Origin: Phycisphaerales bacterium
Lineage (GTDB): Bacteria; Planctomycetota; Phycisphaerae; Phycisphaerales; UBA1924
Reading direction: 5' to 3'
Length of the DNA: 64,000 bases
Assembly: GCA_020849105.1 (NCBI GenBank)
Contig: JADLGW010000040.1
Location: 1-64,000, forward strand
Each line of letters opens with the position of its first letter. Position 1 is the stretch's first letter. The notes under the pieces were generated by a model. That model worked only from the letters and a program-made list of their open reading frames with translations. It was not told the origin of the DNA and searched no databases. Shown in pieces: positions 25,588-34,509 of the stretch. Both the position numbers and the translations under genes were made by a program.

Positions 25588-26472
25588 GTGCCTAGACCGC
25601 TGACCATCCTGCCGGACCCACCCCCACCGCCCACGGCGATCGGCCTGATCGCCGGAGGGGGGCGCTTGCCCTTCATCGTCGCGGAGGGGCTGCGTCGTGC
25701 GGGCCATCCCGTGCATGCGCTGGGGCTCGTCAAGCAATACGAGCCCGGGTTGCCCGCCCTGTGCGACTCGTTCCGCGAGGTCGGCCTGTTCCGAGTGGGC
25801 TCCTGGGGCCGGCTCCTCTCCCGGATCGGTGTTCACCACGCGATCATGGTGGGCAAGGTGGACAAGGCCCGCCTGATGCACGACCCCCTGCGGGTCATCC
25901 GCAACCTGCCGGACCTGCGGACCATCATCGCCTGGTACAAGTACCTGCGGCACGACCGCCGCTCGCACGCCGTGCTGGCCGCGGTTGCCGAGGAACTCGG
26001 CCGTTCCGGCGTCCACCTGATCGACTCGACAATCCCCATCGGCGACCACATGGCCGATGCCGGGTTCATGACCACAAAGCCCCCGACGCCGGAGCAACGA
26101 GCCGACGTGGAGTTCGCCTGGCCGCTCCTGACGCAAATCCTGCGCATGGACATCGGGCAGGCGATCGCGGTCCGCGAGCGCGACGTGCTCGCCGTCGAGG
26201 CCGTCGAGGGCACCGACCGCATGATCGAACGGGTCGGGGGCATCTGCAAGGCGACGGGGTGGACCCTGTGCAAGGGTGCCCGCTCCGGTCACGACCGGCG
26301 CAGCGACGTGCCGACCGTGGGTGTGACCACCGTCAAGAAACTCCATGAGAACGGGGGGCGGTGCCTGGCGCTCTCGGCCGGGGACGTCATCATGGTGGAC
26401 AAGCCGCAGGTCATCGCGCTGGCGGACCGCCTGGGCGTCGCCCTGGTCGGCGTCGGGCCCGGCACGGCCTGA
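25588..26472 (+). CDS. lpxI: UDP-2,3-diacylglucosamine pyrophosphatase LpxI
   Basis: A 294-residue cytoplasmic enzyme that hydrolyses UDP-2,3-diacylglucosamine to lipid X in lipid A synthesis, an alternative to LpxH. Family motifs: IGLIAGGGRLPF near the N-terminus, HHAIMVGKVDKARL, DSTIPIGDHMADAG, IGQAIAVRERDVLAVEAVEGTD and the C-terminal VGVTTVKKLHENGG ... VDKPQVIALAD. It starts with GTG at 25588. Its presence implies a lipid A-type outer membrane. It converges on the next gene with 1 bp between stops. Confidence 0.93.
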   Translation: MPRPLTILPDPPPPPTAIGLIAGGGRLPFIVAEGLRRAGHPVHALGLVKQYEPGLPALCDSFREVGLFRVGSWGRLLSRIGVHHAIMVGKVDKARLMHDPLRVIRNLPDLRTIIAWYKYLRHDRRSHAVLAAVAEELGRSGVHLIDSTIPIGDHMADAGFMTTKPPTPEQRADVEFAWPLLTQILRMDIGQAIAVRERDVLAVEAVEGTDRMIERVGGICKATGWTLCKGARSGHDRRSDVPTVGVTTVKKLHENGGRCLALSAGDVIMVDKPQVIALADRLGVALVGVGPGTA

Positions 26473-26473
26473 A

Positions 26474-28975
26474 TCAGCACCCGAACGCGAACGTGTTCTG
26501 AAACGCGCCGAAGTCGGCCAGGTTCAGGACGCCGTCGTTGTTGAAGTCCGCCCGCGGGTCGCCCAGGGCAAGCAAGGTCTGGAAGGCCCCAAAGTCCGCC
26601 AGGTTCAGCACGCCGTCGCCATTGAGGTCCGGGCGGCACGCCGGCAGGGCCCCGCGCTCCAGCAGTTCCGTCCAGACGCCCGCCTGCACGCGGTTGCCGC
26701 GCTGCGACAGGTGCTCGCCGTCCTTGCGCAGGCCGTCGGCCAGTTGCTGGCGGAAGTCCCCGAGCCGCGGATGCTCAAAGGACACCAGGCCAACAACGCC
26801 TTCGGCCGCGGCATGATCCAGGATGTACTGCCCCCAGGCCTCGGGGCCCTTGGCCGGGTACTGGGTCGCGTGCTGGAGTTCGCCCGCCCACACGACTTCC
26901 ATTCCGGGGCTCCCGACGCGGAGTCGATGGGTCCATGTGCTCATGGATGACGGCTCGGACCACTGCTGGGCCGGCACCTGCACCCAGACCTGCGCCCCTG
27001 CCGCGCTGGAGAGTGCTTCGATGCTCCCGGGAAACGACTGGTCGATCTGCTGCTGGTACCCGTGCCCGCCCCAGCCCGCCGTCCCGAAGGCATACCCATC
27101 CACTCCGGGGCGCCACGCACTAAAGGAGAACACCACCACACCGGCTCCGGCCGTGTCCGCCTCAAGTCGCAACCCGCGCCACACCTGCGGGTCGCCCGGG
27201 TCAAGGGCCGCCCACGCGTACTCGATCCGCTCGAAGGCCCACGCCCCGGCGCGCACCGTTGAACCGACGGCGGGCGCGCCGAAGAACGGGTGCGAGAACG
27301 TGATGGTCGTGGACGTGCCGTCGAAGACGACCCCCGTGACGACCGAGATACTGCCCACGCCGGTACCCGCGGACACGAAGACCGCATCACCCGCGTGCAC
27401 GCCGTCGGTCTGGTCGTCCGAGACGACCAGGGCCGTGGACCCCTGCATGTGGTCGCCCGCCTGCAGGACCCGCGTCCACGAGGTCGAATCCAGGCTCACC
27501 GCGGTGCCCGGGCCGAGGTATCCGTCCCCGCCCTGGTTCACCCCCTTGCCGGGCCTCCATGTGACGCCACTGGACCCCGGGTACCGCAGGACGTACGCGG
27601 CCACCGTCAGCGGCGCATCGGCGGCGATCAGACTCCCGGGCTCCGGCTTGCACCGCATCGCGTAGTGCGCGCCCGGCCGCAGCAGCAGCCCTTCGCCCGG
27701 GCCAAGCGAAGTGCCGCTCATCGAGCCGGTCCAGAAGCGGGAGAACGTGCCGCTCGGCGACGGATCCCCTGAAATCGCCACGATCGTGCCGGGACCACTC
27801 TGGGGCGGACTGGACTGCTGGGTGTCGAACCCGAACCAGGTTCCGCCGCCGGAACTGAGGATCGCGGGGCGCAGCAGGATTCCCATCACCCGGGCCCGCT
27901 CGAGTTCAATGAACCCGTGCGCGTAGTTGCTCGGGGCGAATGCGCTCCCGTCATGACCGCCCATGCCGCGGCTGTTGGAGCCGACCACGATCCGCAGCGG
28001 TTGCTGCGGGCCCGTGACCATTTGCCGGGCGAGCGGCGAGGGCCTCGCGACGACATCCCGGGCGATCCCCGACCCCGGCAGGTCCGGCACAAAGAACCCG
28101 TCGTACGGCGGATCGGAGTGGGAGCGGTACACGAACCCGGCGGCCGCGGTCACGGGCCGAACGACCGCCAACTCGCCCGCCCAGACGCCGAGGGATGTGT
28201 ACACATGCACGTTGCCGGTGCCAACCGGTTGCCCAACAACCGCCGCCCTGTCAAAGGTAAACACACCCACCGCATCCAGAGGCCCGGTTGTCATCGCGTG
28301 GTTGGTCATCCAGACGCACCCGCCCGGCCCCGCCATGTTTCCGCCGGCGGCCGTGTTGTCAGCGTCGAAGGCGGCCCAGTGCCGCCGGCTGTTCCACACC
28401 GCGGCAAAGTCCGACGCCTGGAGCCAGTGGGTCCGCACCGCAATCATCCCGTACAGCCCCTGGGCCGCGGGCAGGCCAGAGGGGGACGAGCCGATCGCCA
28501 TGTCCCCCGTGACCGGCCCCGCAACTGAACCCGCCAGTGCGGGTACCGTGACCGCGCCGACCTTCAGCGGCGTGGATTCTCCCTGAGCGAATACGAAGAA
28601 CCGCCCGTCCGAAGTCCGCAGGCTGATCGCCAGCAGCGCCCACTCACCCGGAGCCAACTGAAGGTTTGCGGCCGCTGCGGCGGTGGTCCCGCCCGCCCCG
28701 CCCTTCGTGATGGTCCCGGTCACGCCGTTTCCCGGATCGATGCGGAGTGTGGCAAGCCCGGGGATCTGGAGAATGCCGGCCTGGGCCTCGGCAATCCCGG
28801 ACGGCCGGTACCAGACCAGCACGGTGAAATCGCCAGCGGCCAATGCGGGGGGGGTGACGGTGGGACCGAACCGGATGGAGGCCGCGGCACTCGCGGCCTC
28901 GATGTCACCAAGCGCCCGCGGCACAAGGGTGGCGAGCGCGGCCAGGGCACAAAGAACAGCGGTTCGGATTCCCAT
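26474..28975 (-). CDS. Secreted LamG/SGNH-like protein with dockerin-like repeats
   Basis: An 833-residue exported protein. A signal peptide (MGIRTAVLCALAALATLVPRALG) is followed by a concanavalin/LamG-like domain (about 40-220, TVLVWYRPSG). A central region contains PLRIVVGSNSRGMGG and, near the C-terminus, KDGEHLSQRGN; these fit the first (Ser-bearing) and last (Asp-x-x-His) blocks of SGNH hydrolases. Activity is inferred only. The last 55 residues are two copies of (D/F)xNxDGVLNLADFGAFQ..(L/F)A(L/F)G, the same dockerin-like type as in the carboxypeptidase at 11932-13509. The start at 28975 is supported by the signal peptide. Confidence 0.75.
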   Translation of the reverse strand: MGIRTAVLCALAALATLVPRALGDIEAASAAASIRFGPTVTPPALAAGDFTVLVWYRPSGIAEAQAGILQIPGLATLRIDPGNGVTGTITKGGAGGTTAAAAANLQLAPGEWALLAISLRTSDGRFFVFAQGESTPLKVGAVTVPALAGSVAGPVTGDMAIGSSPSGLPAAQGLYGMIAVRTHWLQASDFAAVWNSRRHWAAFDADNTAAGGNMAGPGGCVWMTNHAMTTGPLDAVGVFTFDRAAVVGQPVGTGNVHVYTSLGVWAGELAVVRPVTAAAGFVYRSHSDPPYDGFFVPDLPGSGIARDVVARPSPLARQMVTGPQQPLRIVVGSNSRGMGGHDGSAFAPSNYAHGFIELERARVMGILLRPAILSSGGGTWFGFDTQQSSPPQSGPGTIVAISGDPSPSGTFSRFWTGSMSGTSLGPGEGLLLRPGAHYAMRCKPEPGSLIAADAPLTVAAYVLRYPGSSGVTWRPGKGVNQGGDGYLGPGTAVSLDSTSWTRVLQAGDHMQGSTALVVSDDQTDGVHAGDAVFVSAGTGVGSISVVTGVVFDGTSTTITFSHPFFGAPAVGSTVRAGAWAFERIEYAWAALDPGDPQVWRGLRLEADTAGAGVVVFSFSAWRPGVDGYAFGTAGWGGHGYQQQIDQSFPGSIEALSSAAGAQVWVQVPAQQWSEPSSMSTWTHRLRVGSPGMEVVWAGELQHATQYPAKGPEAWGQYILDHAAAEGVVGLVSFEHPRLGDFRQQLADGLRKDGEHLSQRGNRVQAGVWTELLERGALPACRPDLNGDGVLNLADFGAFQTLLALGDPRADFNNDGVLNLADFGAFQNTFAFGC

Positions 28976-29034
28976 CGCGTGCAGGTCATTATGCCACCGG
29001 GATCGCTCGTCGCACATGGAAAATGCGTCTTGGG

Positions 29035-29237
29035 GGTTCGGGCAAAAAAAACTGATCGTGCGGCTTGCCCGCCCGAGAACCTGTGGCATGTTCACATGGT
29101 CTTGTCTCTCTCTCCTCCTATGGCCTGGCTGCGGGCGGAAACACGCGCGGCCGGGTTAGACGGGGCCCGTTAGGGGCCCGAAATGATGGTGGAATAGGGC
29201 AACCGGCCGTTGGGCAACAACGGCCGGTTTGCTTTTT
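29035..29237 (+). ncRNA. Candidate structured small RNA ending at a strong terminator
   Basis: In the 295 bp between the SGNH-like gene and oppF there is no coding frame, but three plus-strand hairpins: GGTTCGGGC (29035-29043) with GCCCGAGAACC (29071-29081, 2-nt bulge), GGGCCC/GGGCCC near 29164-29180, and the terminator at 29199-29237. No plus-strand gene lies upstream that would need a terminator, so a short independent transcript is possible. I found no clear promoter. Confidence 0.3.
29199..29237 (+). terminator. Strong rho-independent terminator, plus strand
   Basis: GCAACCGGCCGTTG pairs with CAACGGCCGGTTTGC around a short loop and is followed by TTTTT at 29233-29237. The T-run is on the plus strand, although both flanking genes are on the minus strand. 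Confidence 0.75.
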
Positions 29238-29270
29238 GGATCGGGTGGCAATCGGCCCGGCCGACGTCAC

Positions 29271-30311
29271 TCACCGGCTGGAAGCCGGTACCACAGGCTC
29301 GTTCACCGCCCAGCACGCGACGGCCTGACCGGGTCCGTGAGATTCCGTCGGCGGCATCTTCTCGCGACATACCTCCATCGCCAGTGGGCAGCGGGTCACA
29401 AACGGGCATCCGGGTGGCGGGTTCAGGGGGCTGGGCACTTCGCCTCGCAGGACCGTGAGCGGGCGTCTGTCGTCCGGGTCATCGACTGGGTTGGCGCCCA
29501 GAAGGGCGCGGGTGTAGGGGTGCCGGGCGCGGGCGTGCAGGTTCTCACAGGGCAGAGTCTCGACGATGTGCCCGAGGTACATGACCAGCACGCGGTCGCA
29601 GAAGTGCTCAACAACCTTCAGGTCGTGGGAGATGAACAGGAGCGTCAGGCCGAGTTCGGCCTTCAGTTCCATCATCAGATTGAGAACCTGAGCCTGGATG
29701 GAGACATCCAGGGCCGACACGGGCTCATCGGCGACGAGGAACTCCGGGCGCACGGCCAGGGCCCGGGCGATCCCGATGCGCTGCCGCTGCCCGCCGCTGA
29801 ACTCGTGCGGGAACTTTCCCTTGGATTCGGTGCGCAGGCCGACCCGGGCGATGAGGGCGTCGATGTACCCGTCGAGTTCGCGCTCCGGGACGACTCGGTG
29901 AAACCTCACCGCTTCTTTCAGCAGCCCGGCGACGGTCAGACGCGGGTTGAGCGAGGAGTACGGATCCTGGAAGATGATCTGCATCCGCCGGCGCAGGGGC
30001 ATGAGTTCGCTGTGCGAGAGCCGCGTGATGTCCCTGCCCGCATAGAGCAGCGTGCCGCGGGTCGGCTCGATGAGGCGGATGACGAGTTTGCCGAGGGTCG
30101 ACTTGCCGCAGCCGGACTCGCCCACGACGCCGACGACCTCGCCGCGACGGACCTCGAGCGAGACGCCGTTGACGGCGTGGACCTTCGCTTGCGCCGTGTT
30201 GAGGACGCCGCCGCGGACGGGGAAGTGCTTGACGAGGTCGCGGACGTCCAGGAGCGGCGGGCTGTTCGGCGTCGGCGCCGGTGCAGGTTGGATTCCGGGG
30301 GCCGCGCTCAC
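29271..30311 (-). CDS. oppF: Oligopeptide ABC transporter ATP-binding protein OppF-like
   Basis: A 346-residue ABC ATPase, the second of the pair that drives peptide import. Motifs: Walker [11 protein letters not shown]-loop [12 protein letters not shown], signature [14 protein letters not shown], Walker [14 protein letters not shown], and the OppF/DppF C-terminal extension ([13 protein letters not shown] ... [17 protein letters not shown]), which in some family members binds an iron-sulfur cluster. It is the last gene of the opp operon. Its final codons (VPASSR) and stop are formed by a palindromic repeat. Confidence 0.92.
   Translation of the reverse strand: MSAAPGIQPAPAPTPNSPPLLDVRDLVKHFPVRGGVLNTAQAKVHAVNGVSLEVRRGEVVGVVGESGCGKSTLGKLVIRLIEPTRGTLLYAGRDITRLSHSELMPLRRRMQIIFQDPYSSLNPRLTVAGLLKEAVRFHRVVPERELDGYIDALIARVGLRTESKGKFPHEFSGGQRQRIGIARALAVRPEFLVADEPVSALDVSIQAQVLNLMMELKAELGLTLLFISHDLKVVEHFCDRVLVMYLGHIVETLPCENLHARARHPYTRALLGANPVDDPDDRRPLTVLRGEVPSPLNPPPGCPFVTRCPLAMEVCREKMPPTESHGPGQAVACWAVNEPVVPASSR
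29273..29294. repeat. Palindromic repeat overlapping the oppF stop codon
   Basis: ACCGGCT (29273-29279) pairs with AGCCGGT (29283-29289) and is followed by ACCAC, resembling the hairpin at 85-106. The minus-strand reading supplies the last codons of oppF. Confidence 0.5.
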
Positions 30312-30351
30312 GGCATCCCCCTGCGGCGCGAGTGCCTACGCATGTGTTGTC

Positions 30352-30565
30352 CCGAGCCGCTTCGGCGGGGACAATCGTTGCCACGGGCGTGAGCCCGTGG
30401 TGCGGGCGTCATTGGCGATTTCTGCATGGTTGCGATCCGAGCCGCTTCGGCGGCACAATCGGGTTGTGGCGCCGAAGCGGCTCGATTCGTGAAGTCAATG
30501 AGTCTCGCGCCTACCACGGGCTTACGCCCGTGGCAACAGTTGTGACGCCGAAACGGCTGAACTCG
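30352..30565. repeat. Island of composite palindromic repeats between oppD and oppF
   Basis: The 265-bp gap between oppD and oppF holds repeats and no gene. CCACGGGC-GTGA-GCCCGTGG (30381-30400) and CCACGGGC-TTAC-GCCCGTGG (30514-30533) are inverted copies of one unit, preceded by GTTG and ACAA on each side. CGAGCCGCTTCGGCG at 30438-30452 pairs perfectly with CGCCGAAGCGGCTCG at 30470-30484, with five more pairs inside. Further partial copies of the GAGCCGCTTCGGCGG unit lie near 30353 and 30550. It is REP-like, and may tune oppF expression. Confidence 0.75.
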
Positions 30566-30576
30566 CGCGCGTGGAA

Positions 30577-31644
<1,068 letters not shown>

Positions 31645-31656
31645 TGAGGCCTCCGT

Positions 31657-32955
31657 CTATCCCACATGTTTCGGATCGAACGCATCCTGCAGGGCGTCCG
31701 ACAGGATGTTGAACGCGAGCACGAGCACGAACATGAACGCGGTTGCCGCCCCGATCTGCCAGTAGAACCCGTTGATGACCTGCTGCGTGGACTCCTGGAT
31801 CATCAGCCCCCAGCTCGTGCCGGACTTGACGCCAAGCCCGAGGAAACTCAGCACCACCTCGTTCTTGATCGCCGCGATGAAGAGCAACGAGAAGTTGATG
31901 AACATCAGGTGCAGCGTGTTGGGCAGCGCGTGGCGGATGAGCACGTAGAGCCGCGAGAAGCCGATCGCGGTGGCCGCCTGCACGTACTCCAGTTCCTTGA
32001 TCTTCAGCACCTCGCCCCGGATGATGCGGCAGGGGCCGATCCAGAACGTCAGGCACATCGCCACGTACAGCGGCACGAGGCTGAGGTACGGTCGGTTCAC
32101 GTCGTCGAACACCGACCCGGTGAACATGAACACCAGCACGCCCAGCAGCACCAGGTCCGGCAGTGACGAGAGCGTGGAGTAGAGCCACACGACGAAGTAG
32201 TCCACCCACCCCCCGAAGAACGCCCCCGCGGCCCCGAGCAGCGCCCCCAGCAGCGTGGCGACGATCGCGACGACCAGCCCGATCTGGATGGCGACCTTGA
32301 TCGAGTAGACCGCCTTCACCATGATGGACCGGCCCTGCCGGTCCGTGCCCAGCGAGAGGCGGAAGTCCTGCAGGAACCCGCGCACGCCGCCGGGCTCGGT
32401 GAACAGCGCGGCCGTCGCCGCCTCCAGGTCGCGCAGCGCGGGCAGCGCGGCCGGGTCTCGGTCCAGGTTGGGCGACTCGGCGATCGTGTCGTACTGCCGC
32501 TTCACGGCCTCCCACTGGGCGCGGAGTTCCTCGACCGGGCGATCGGCGACGCGCACGGCCCCGTAGTTGATCTCCGCGAGCGCGGCCCTGATCCGGGCCT
32601 CCCGGTCTTCCCCGCCGCGGGCCCGCAGACGGAAGGCCTTGCCGAGGTCGTCGAGCCGCGCCTTCACGGCCGTGAGACGCTCCTCCGGGCGGGGCTTGAT
32701 GCCGAACCCGGGTTCTTCGAGCGGGCCGACCACAGCGCCGGCCTGCTCGGTCGAGAGCGCATCGACCAGCGGCGCTGACCGCACGTTCCACCATCCCGTC
32801 GAGTCGCCCAGGGCCTTCAGGCCGTCCACCGACAGCACCCAGAGCCCGACGGCCAGGTACAGCGCGATCACCGCGAGCGCGGCCACGGCCATGCGGTTCC
32901 GCCGGAACTTCCGGGCGGCGCGCGACTCCCAGGCTCGCTTCAGGCCGGTGAGCAT
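31657..32955 (-). CDS. oppC: Oligopeptide ABC transporter permease OppC-like, with large periplasmic insert
   Basis: A 432-residue inner-membrane permease. TM1 is at about residues 22-42. A charged, mostly helical insert fills residues 44-200 (RLTAVKARLDDLGKAFRLRARGG ...). The usual permease domain then starts at LGTDRQGRSIMVKAVYSIK, with the EAA-type loop YVQAATAIGFSRLYVLIRHALPN and FSLLFIAAIKNEVVLSFLGLG. Typical OppC proteins are about 300 residues, so the insert is notable. The start at 32955 overlaps the oppB stop (TGATG). Confidence 0.9.
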   Translation of the reverse strand: MLTGLKRAWESRAARKFRRNRMAVAALAVIALYLAVGLWVLSVDGLKALGDSTGWWNVRSAPLVDALSTEQAGAVVGPLEEPGFGIKPRPEERLTAVKARLDDLGKAFRLRARGGEDREARIRAALAEINYGAVRVADRPVEELRAQWEAVKRQYDTIAESPNLDRDPAALPALRDLEAATAALFTEPGGVRGFLQDFRLSLGTDRQGRSIMVKAVYSIKVAIQIGLVVAIVATLLGALLGAAGAFFGGWVDYFVVWLYSTLSSLPDLVLLGVLVFMFTGSVFDDVNRPYLSLVPLYVAMCLTFWIGPCRIIRGEVLKIKELEYVQAATAIGFSRLYVLIRHALPNTLHLMFINFSLLFIAAIKNEVVLSFLGLGVKSGTSWGLMIQESTQQVINGFYWQIGAATAFMFVLVLAFNILSDALQDAFDPKHVG

Positions 32956-34016
32956 CACGAGAGCCTCACCCGCGGGTCCACAAGGGCGTAGAGGACGTCC
33001 GTGAGGATGTTGGTCACGATGAACACCGCGGCGAACACCGCGGTGAATGCCTGGATGATCGGGAAGTCCTTGTCGCGGATCGCGTCGATGATCAGTTTGC
33101 CCATCCCGGGGATGCGGAACTGGTACTCCAGGAGGATCGACCCGGCCACGAGGAACGGAAGGCTGATCATGACGCGGGTGATGACCGGGATCATCGCGTT
33201 CTTGAGCATGTGGACGAACATGATCTTCGCGCGGCCCGCGCCCTTGGCCCGGGCGGTGGTGATGTGGTCGCGGCCCGTCTCCTCCACCATGACGGCGCGG
33301 TAGAACCGCGTGTCGTAGCCCACGCCCACGACGACGTAAATGAGGACCGGCAGGAGGCAGTAATACCGCCACATGGCCAGCGCCGGGCTCGCGACGGGGA
33401 TGAACCCCCACAGCCGCTCCGCCGGGTCGCCGGGGAACGCCAGGAAGGGCCTCTCCCACCACGGCTCGAAGCCGCTGGGCGAGAACCAGTCGATGCCGAA
33501 GGCGTCCTTCAGCGAGAACCCGGCGAGTTTCTGCCCCAGGACGATGAACACGAGCACGCTGACGCTCATGCCCATGACGACCAGGGCCATCGTCGCCCGG
33601 TCGAACCATGTGCCGCGGAAGTAGGCGCAGAGCATCCCGATGATGACCGAAATCGTTGTTGTCAACATGAGTTCGGGGATGGTGACAGACAGGCTCGGGC
33701 CGACCGCCTGGCGGAGTTTGAGCCCGACGCTCTGCCCCGCGTACTTCCAGGATTCGTAGCGCTGCCGCGGGTCCGGGCTGGTCTCATCGCCGAAGTTGAG
33801 CGTGGCGATGCGGCCCACGAACTTGGCGTACTGGACCAGGAACGGCTCGTCCAGGCCCATCGCCGCACGCTTGGCGACGATGGTCTCCGGCGTCGCGTTC
33901 TTGCCCAGGTAGGCGTAGACCGGATCGCTCACGCGCAGCGCGGCCATGACAATGAGAATGATGCCCAGGTAGACCGGGATGCTCACGAGCAACCTGCGGA
34001 GTATGAACGACCACAT
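32955..34016 (-). CDS. oppB: Oligopeptide ABC transporter permease OppB-like
   Basis: A 353-residue permease beginning MWSFILRRLLVSIPVYLGIILI, the usual OppB/DppB N-terminus, with GLDEPFLVQYAKFV, the cytoplasmic coupling loop TTARAKGAGRAKIMFVHMLKN and a C-terminal FVVTNILTDVLYALVDPRVRL-type end. About six membrane helices are present. It is separated from oppA by the four-helix-bundle insertion at 34021-34509. Confidence 0.92.
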   Translation of the reverse strand: MWSFILRRLLVSIPVYLGIILIVMAALRVSDPVYAYLGKNATPETIVAKRAAMGLDEPFLVQYAKFVGRIATLNFGDETSPDPRQRYESWKYAGQSVGLKLRQAVGPSLSVTIPELMLTTTISVIIGMLCAYFRGTWFDRATMALVVMGMSVSVLVFIVLGQKLAGFSLKDAFGIDWFSPSGFEPWWERPFLAFPGDPAERLWGFIPVASPALAMWRYYCLLPVLIYVVVGVGYDTRFYRAVMVEETGRDHITTARAKGAGRAKIMFVHMLKNAMIPVITRVMISLPFLVAGSILLEYQFRIPGMGKLIIDAIRDKDFPIIQAFTAVFAAVFIVTNILTDVLYALVDPRVRLS

Positions 34017-34020
34017 GGGG

Positions 34021-34509
34021 AGTCAGGAGTCAGGAGTCAGGAGTCATGAGTCATGAGTCAAGGGTCGGGGGTGGGCTGTGCGGACACGAGGCCCGCGCGA
34101 TATCTCTAATGTTGCGATCAGCCCTTGCAGGACCCGACAAGCCTCGTCCATGGCCGACTCAAGGGCGGACGGGACGAGGCTCGGCTGCCGCTCTCGTACG
34201 AACTTGACGTACGAATCAAGTTCCCGCGCAGAGCCGCGCGCGATGCGGAGGTGATTCAGAAACTTCGGCCGTGTCCCCGCGCCGTAGCCCTCTGCGATGT
34301 TCCCGAAGATCGAGGTCGCCGCGCGGCGGATCTGCGACGACAGCGCGAACCGCTCGTAGTCGGGAAGTCGGTCCGCCAGGTCGTATGCGAGTTTGGCGAG
34401 CACGAAGGCGTGTTGCCACGCTCGCAAGTCTTGATAAGAATTAACGGTCATCACCAGCCCTCACTCGCGTACCCTCGTCCCCTGACCTCCTGACTCCTGA
34501 CTCCTGACT
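34021..34509. mobile_element. IVS-like insertion: four-helix-bundle gene inside perfect inverted repeats
   Basis: Three tandem heptamers GTCAGGA (34022-34042, then two GTCATGA units) lie on the left and three TCCTGAC (34488-34508) on the right. They form a perfect 22-bp inverted repeat counting the flanking A/T pair. The interior is almost entirely the four-helix-bundle gene. In RNA the two ends would pair into a long stem, exactly as in 23S rRNA intervening sequences that carry this protein family. The element sits between oppA and oppB. There is no transposase, so the mobility mechanism is unknown. Confidence 0.6.
34044..34451 (-). CDS. Four-helix-bundle protein (23S rRNA intervening-sequence type)
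   Basis: About 135 residues. LRAWQHAFVLAKLAYDLADRLP, then FALSSQIRRAATSIFGNIAEGYG, then FLNHLRIARGSARELDSYV are the three signature segments of the family first seen inside 23S rRNA intervening sequences. These proteins form homopentamers with a positively charged face; function is unresolved. The start is ATG 34451, or GTG 34454 directly upstream. The stop codon lies inside the left heptamer repeat, so the C-terminus (RPLTHDS) is encoded by repeat DNA. Confidence 0.88.
   Translation of the reverse strand: MTVNSYQDLRAWQHAFVLAKLAYDLADRLPDYERFALSSQIRRAATSIFGNIAEGYGAGTRPKFLNHLRIARGSARELDSYVKFVRERQPSLVPSALESAMDEACRVLQGLIATLEISRGPRVRTAHPRPLTHDS

Noticed and set aside
30352-30565. CRISPR-like array between oppD and oppF
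   Set aside because: Units are palindromic, few, unevenly spaced and in both orientations, with no spacers and no cas genes.
34021-34509. Classical insertion sequence between oppA and oppB
   Set aside because: There are inverted repeats but no transposase and no target-site duplication that I can see; an IVS-like element fits better.
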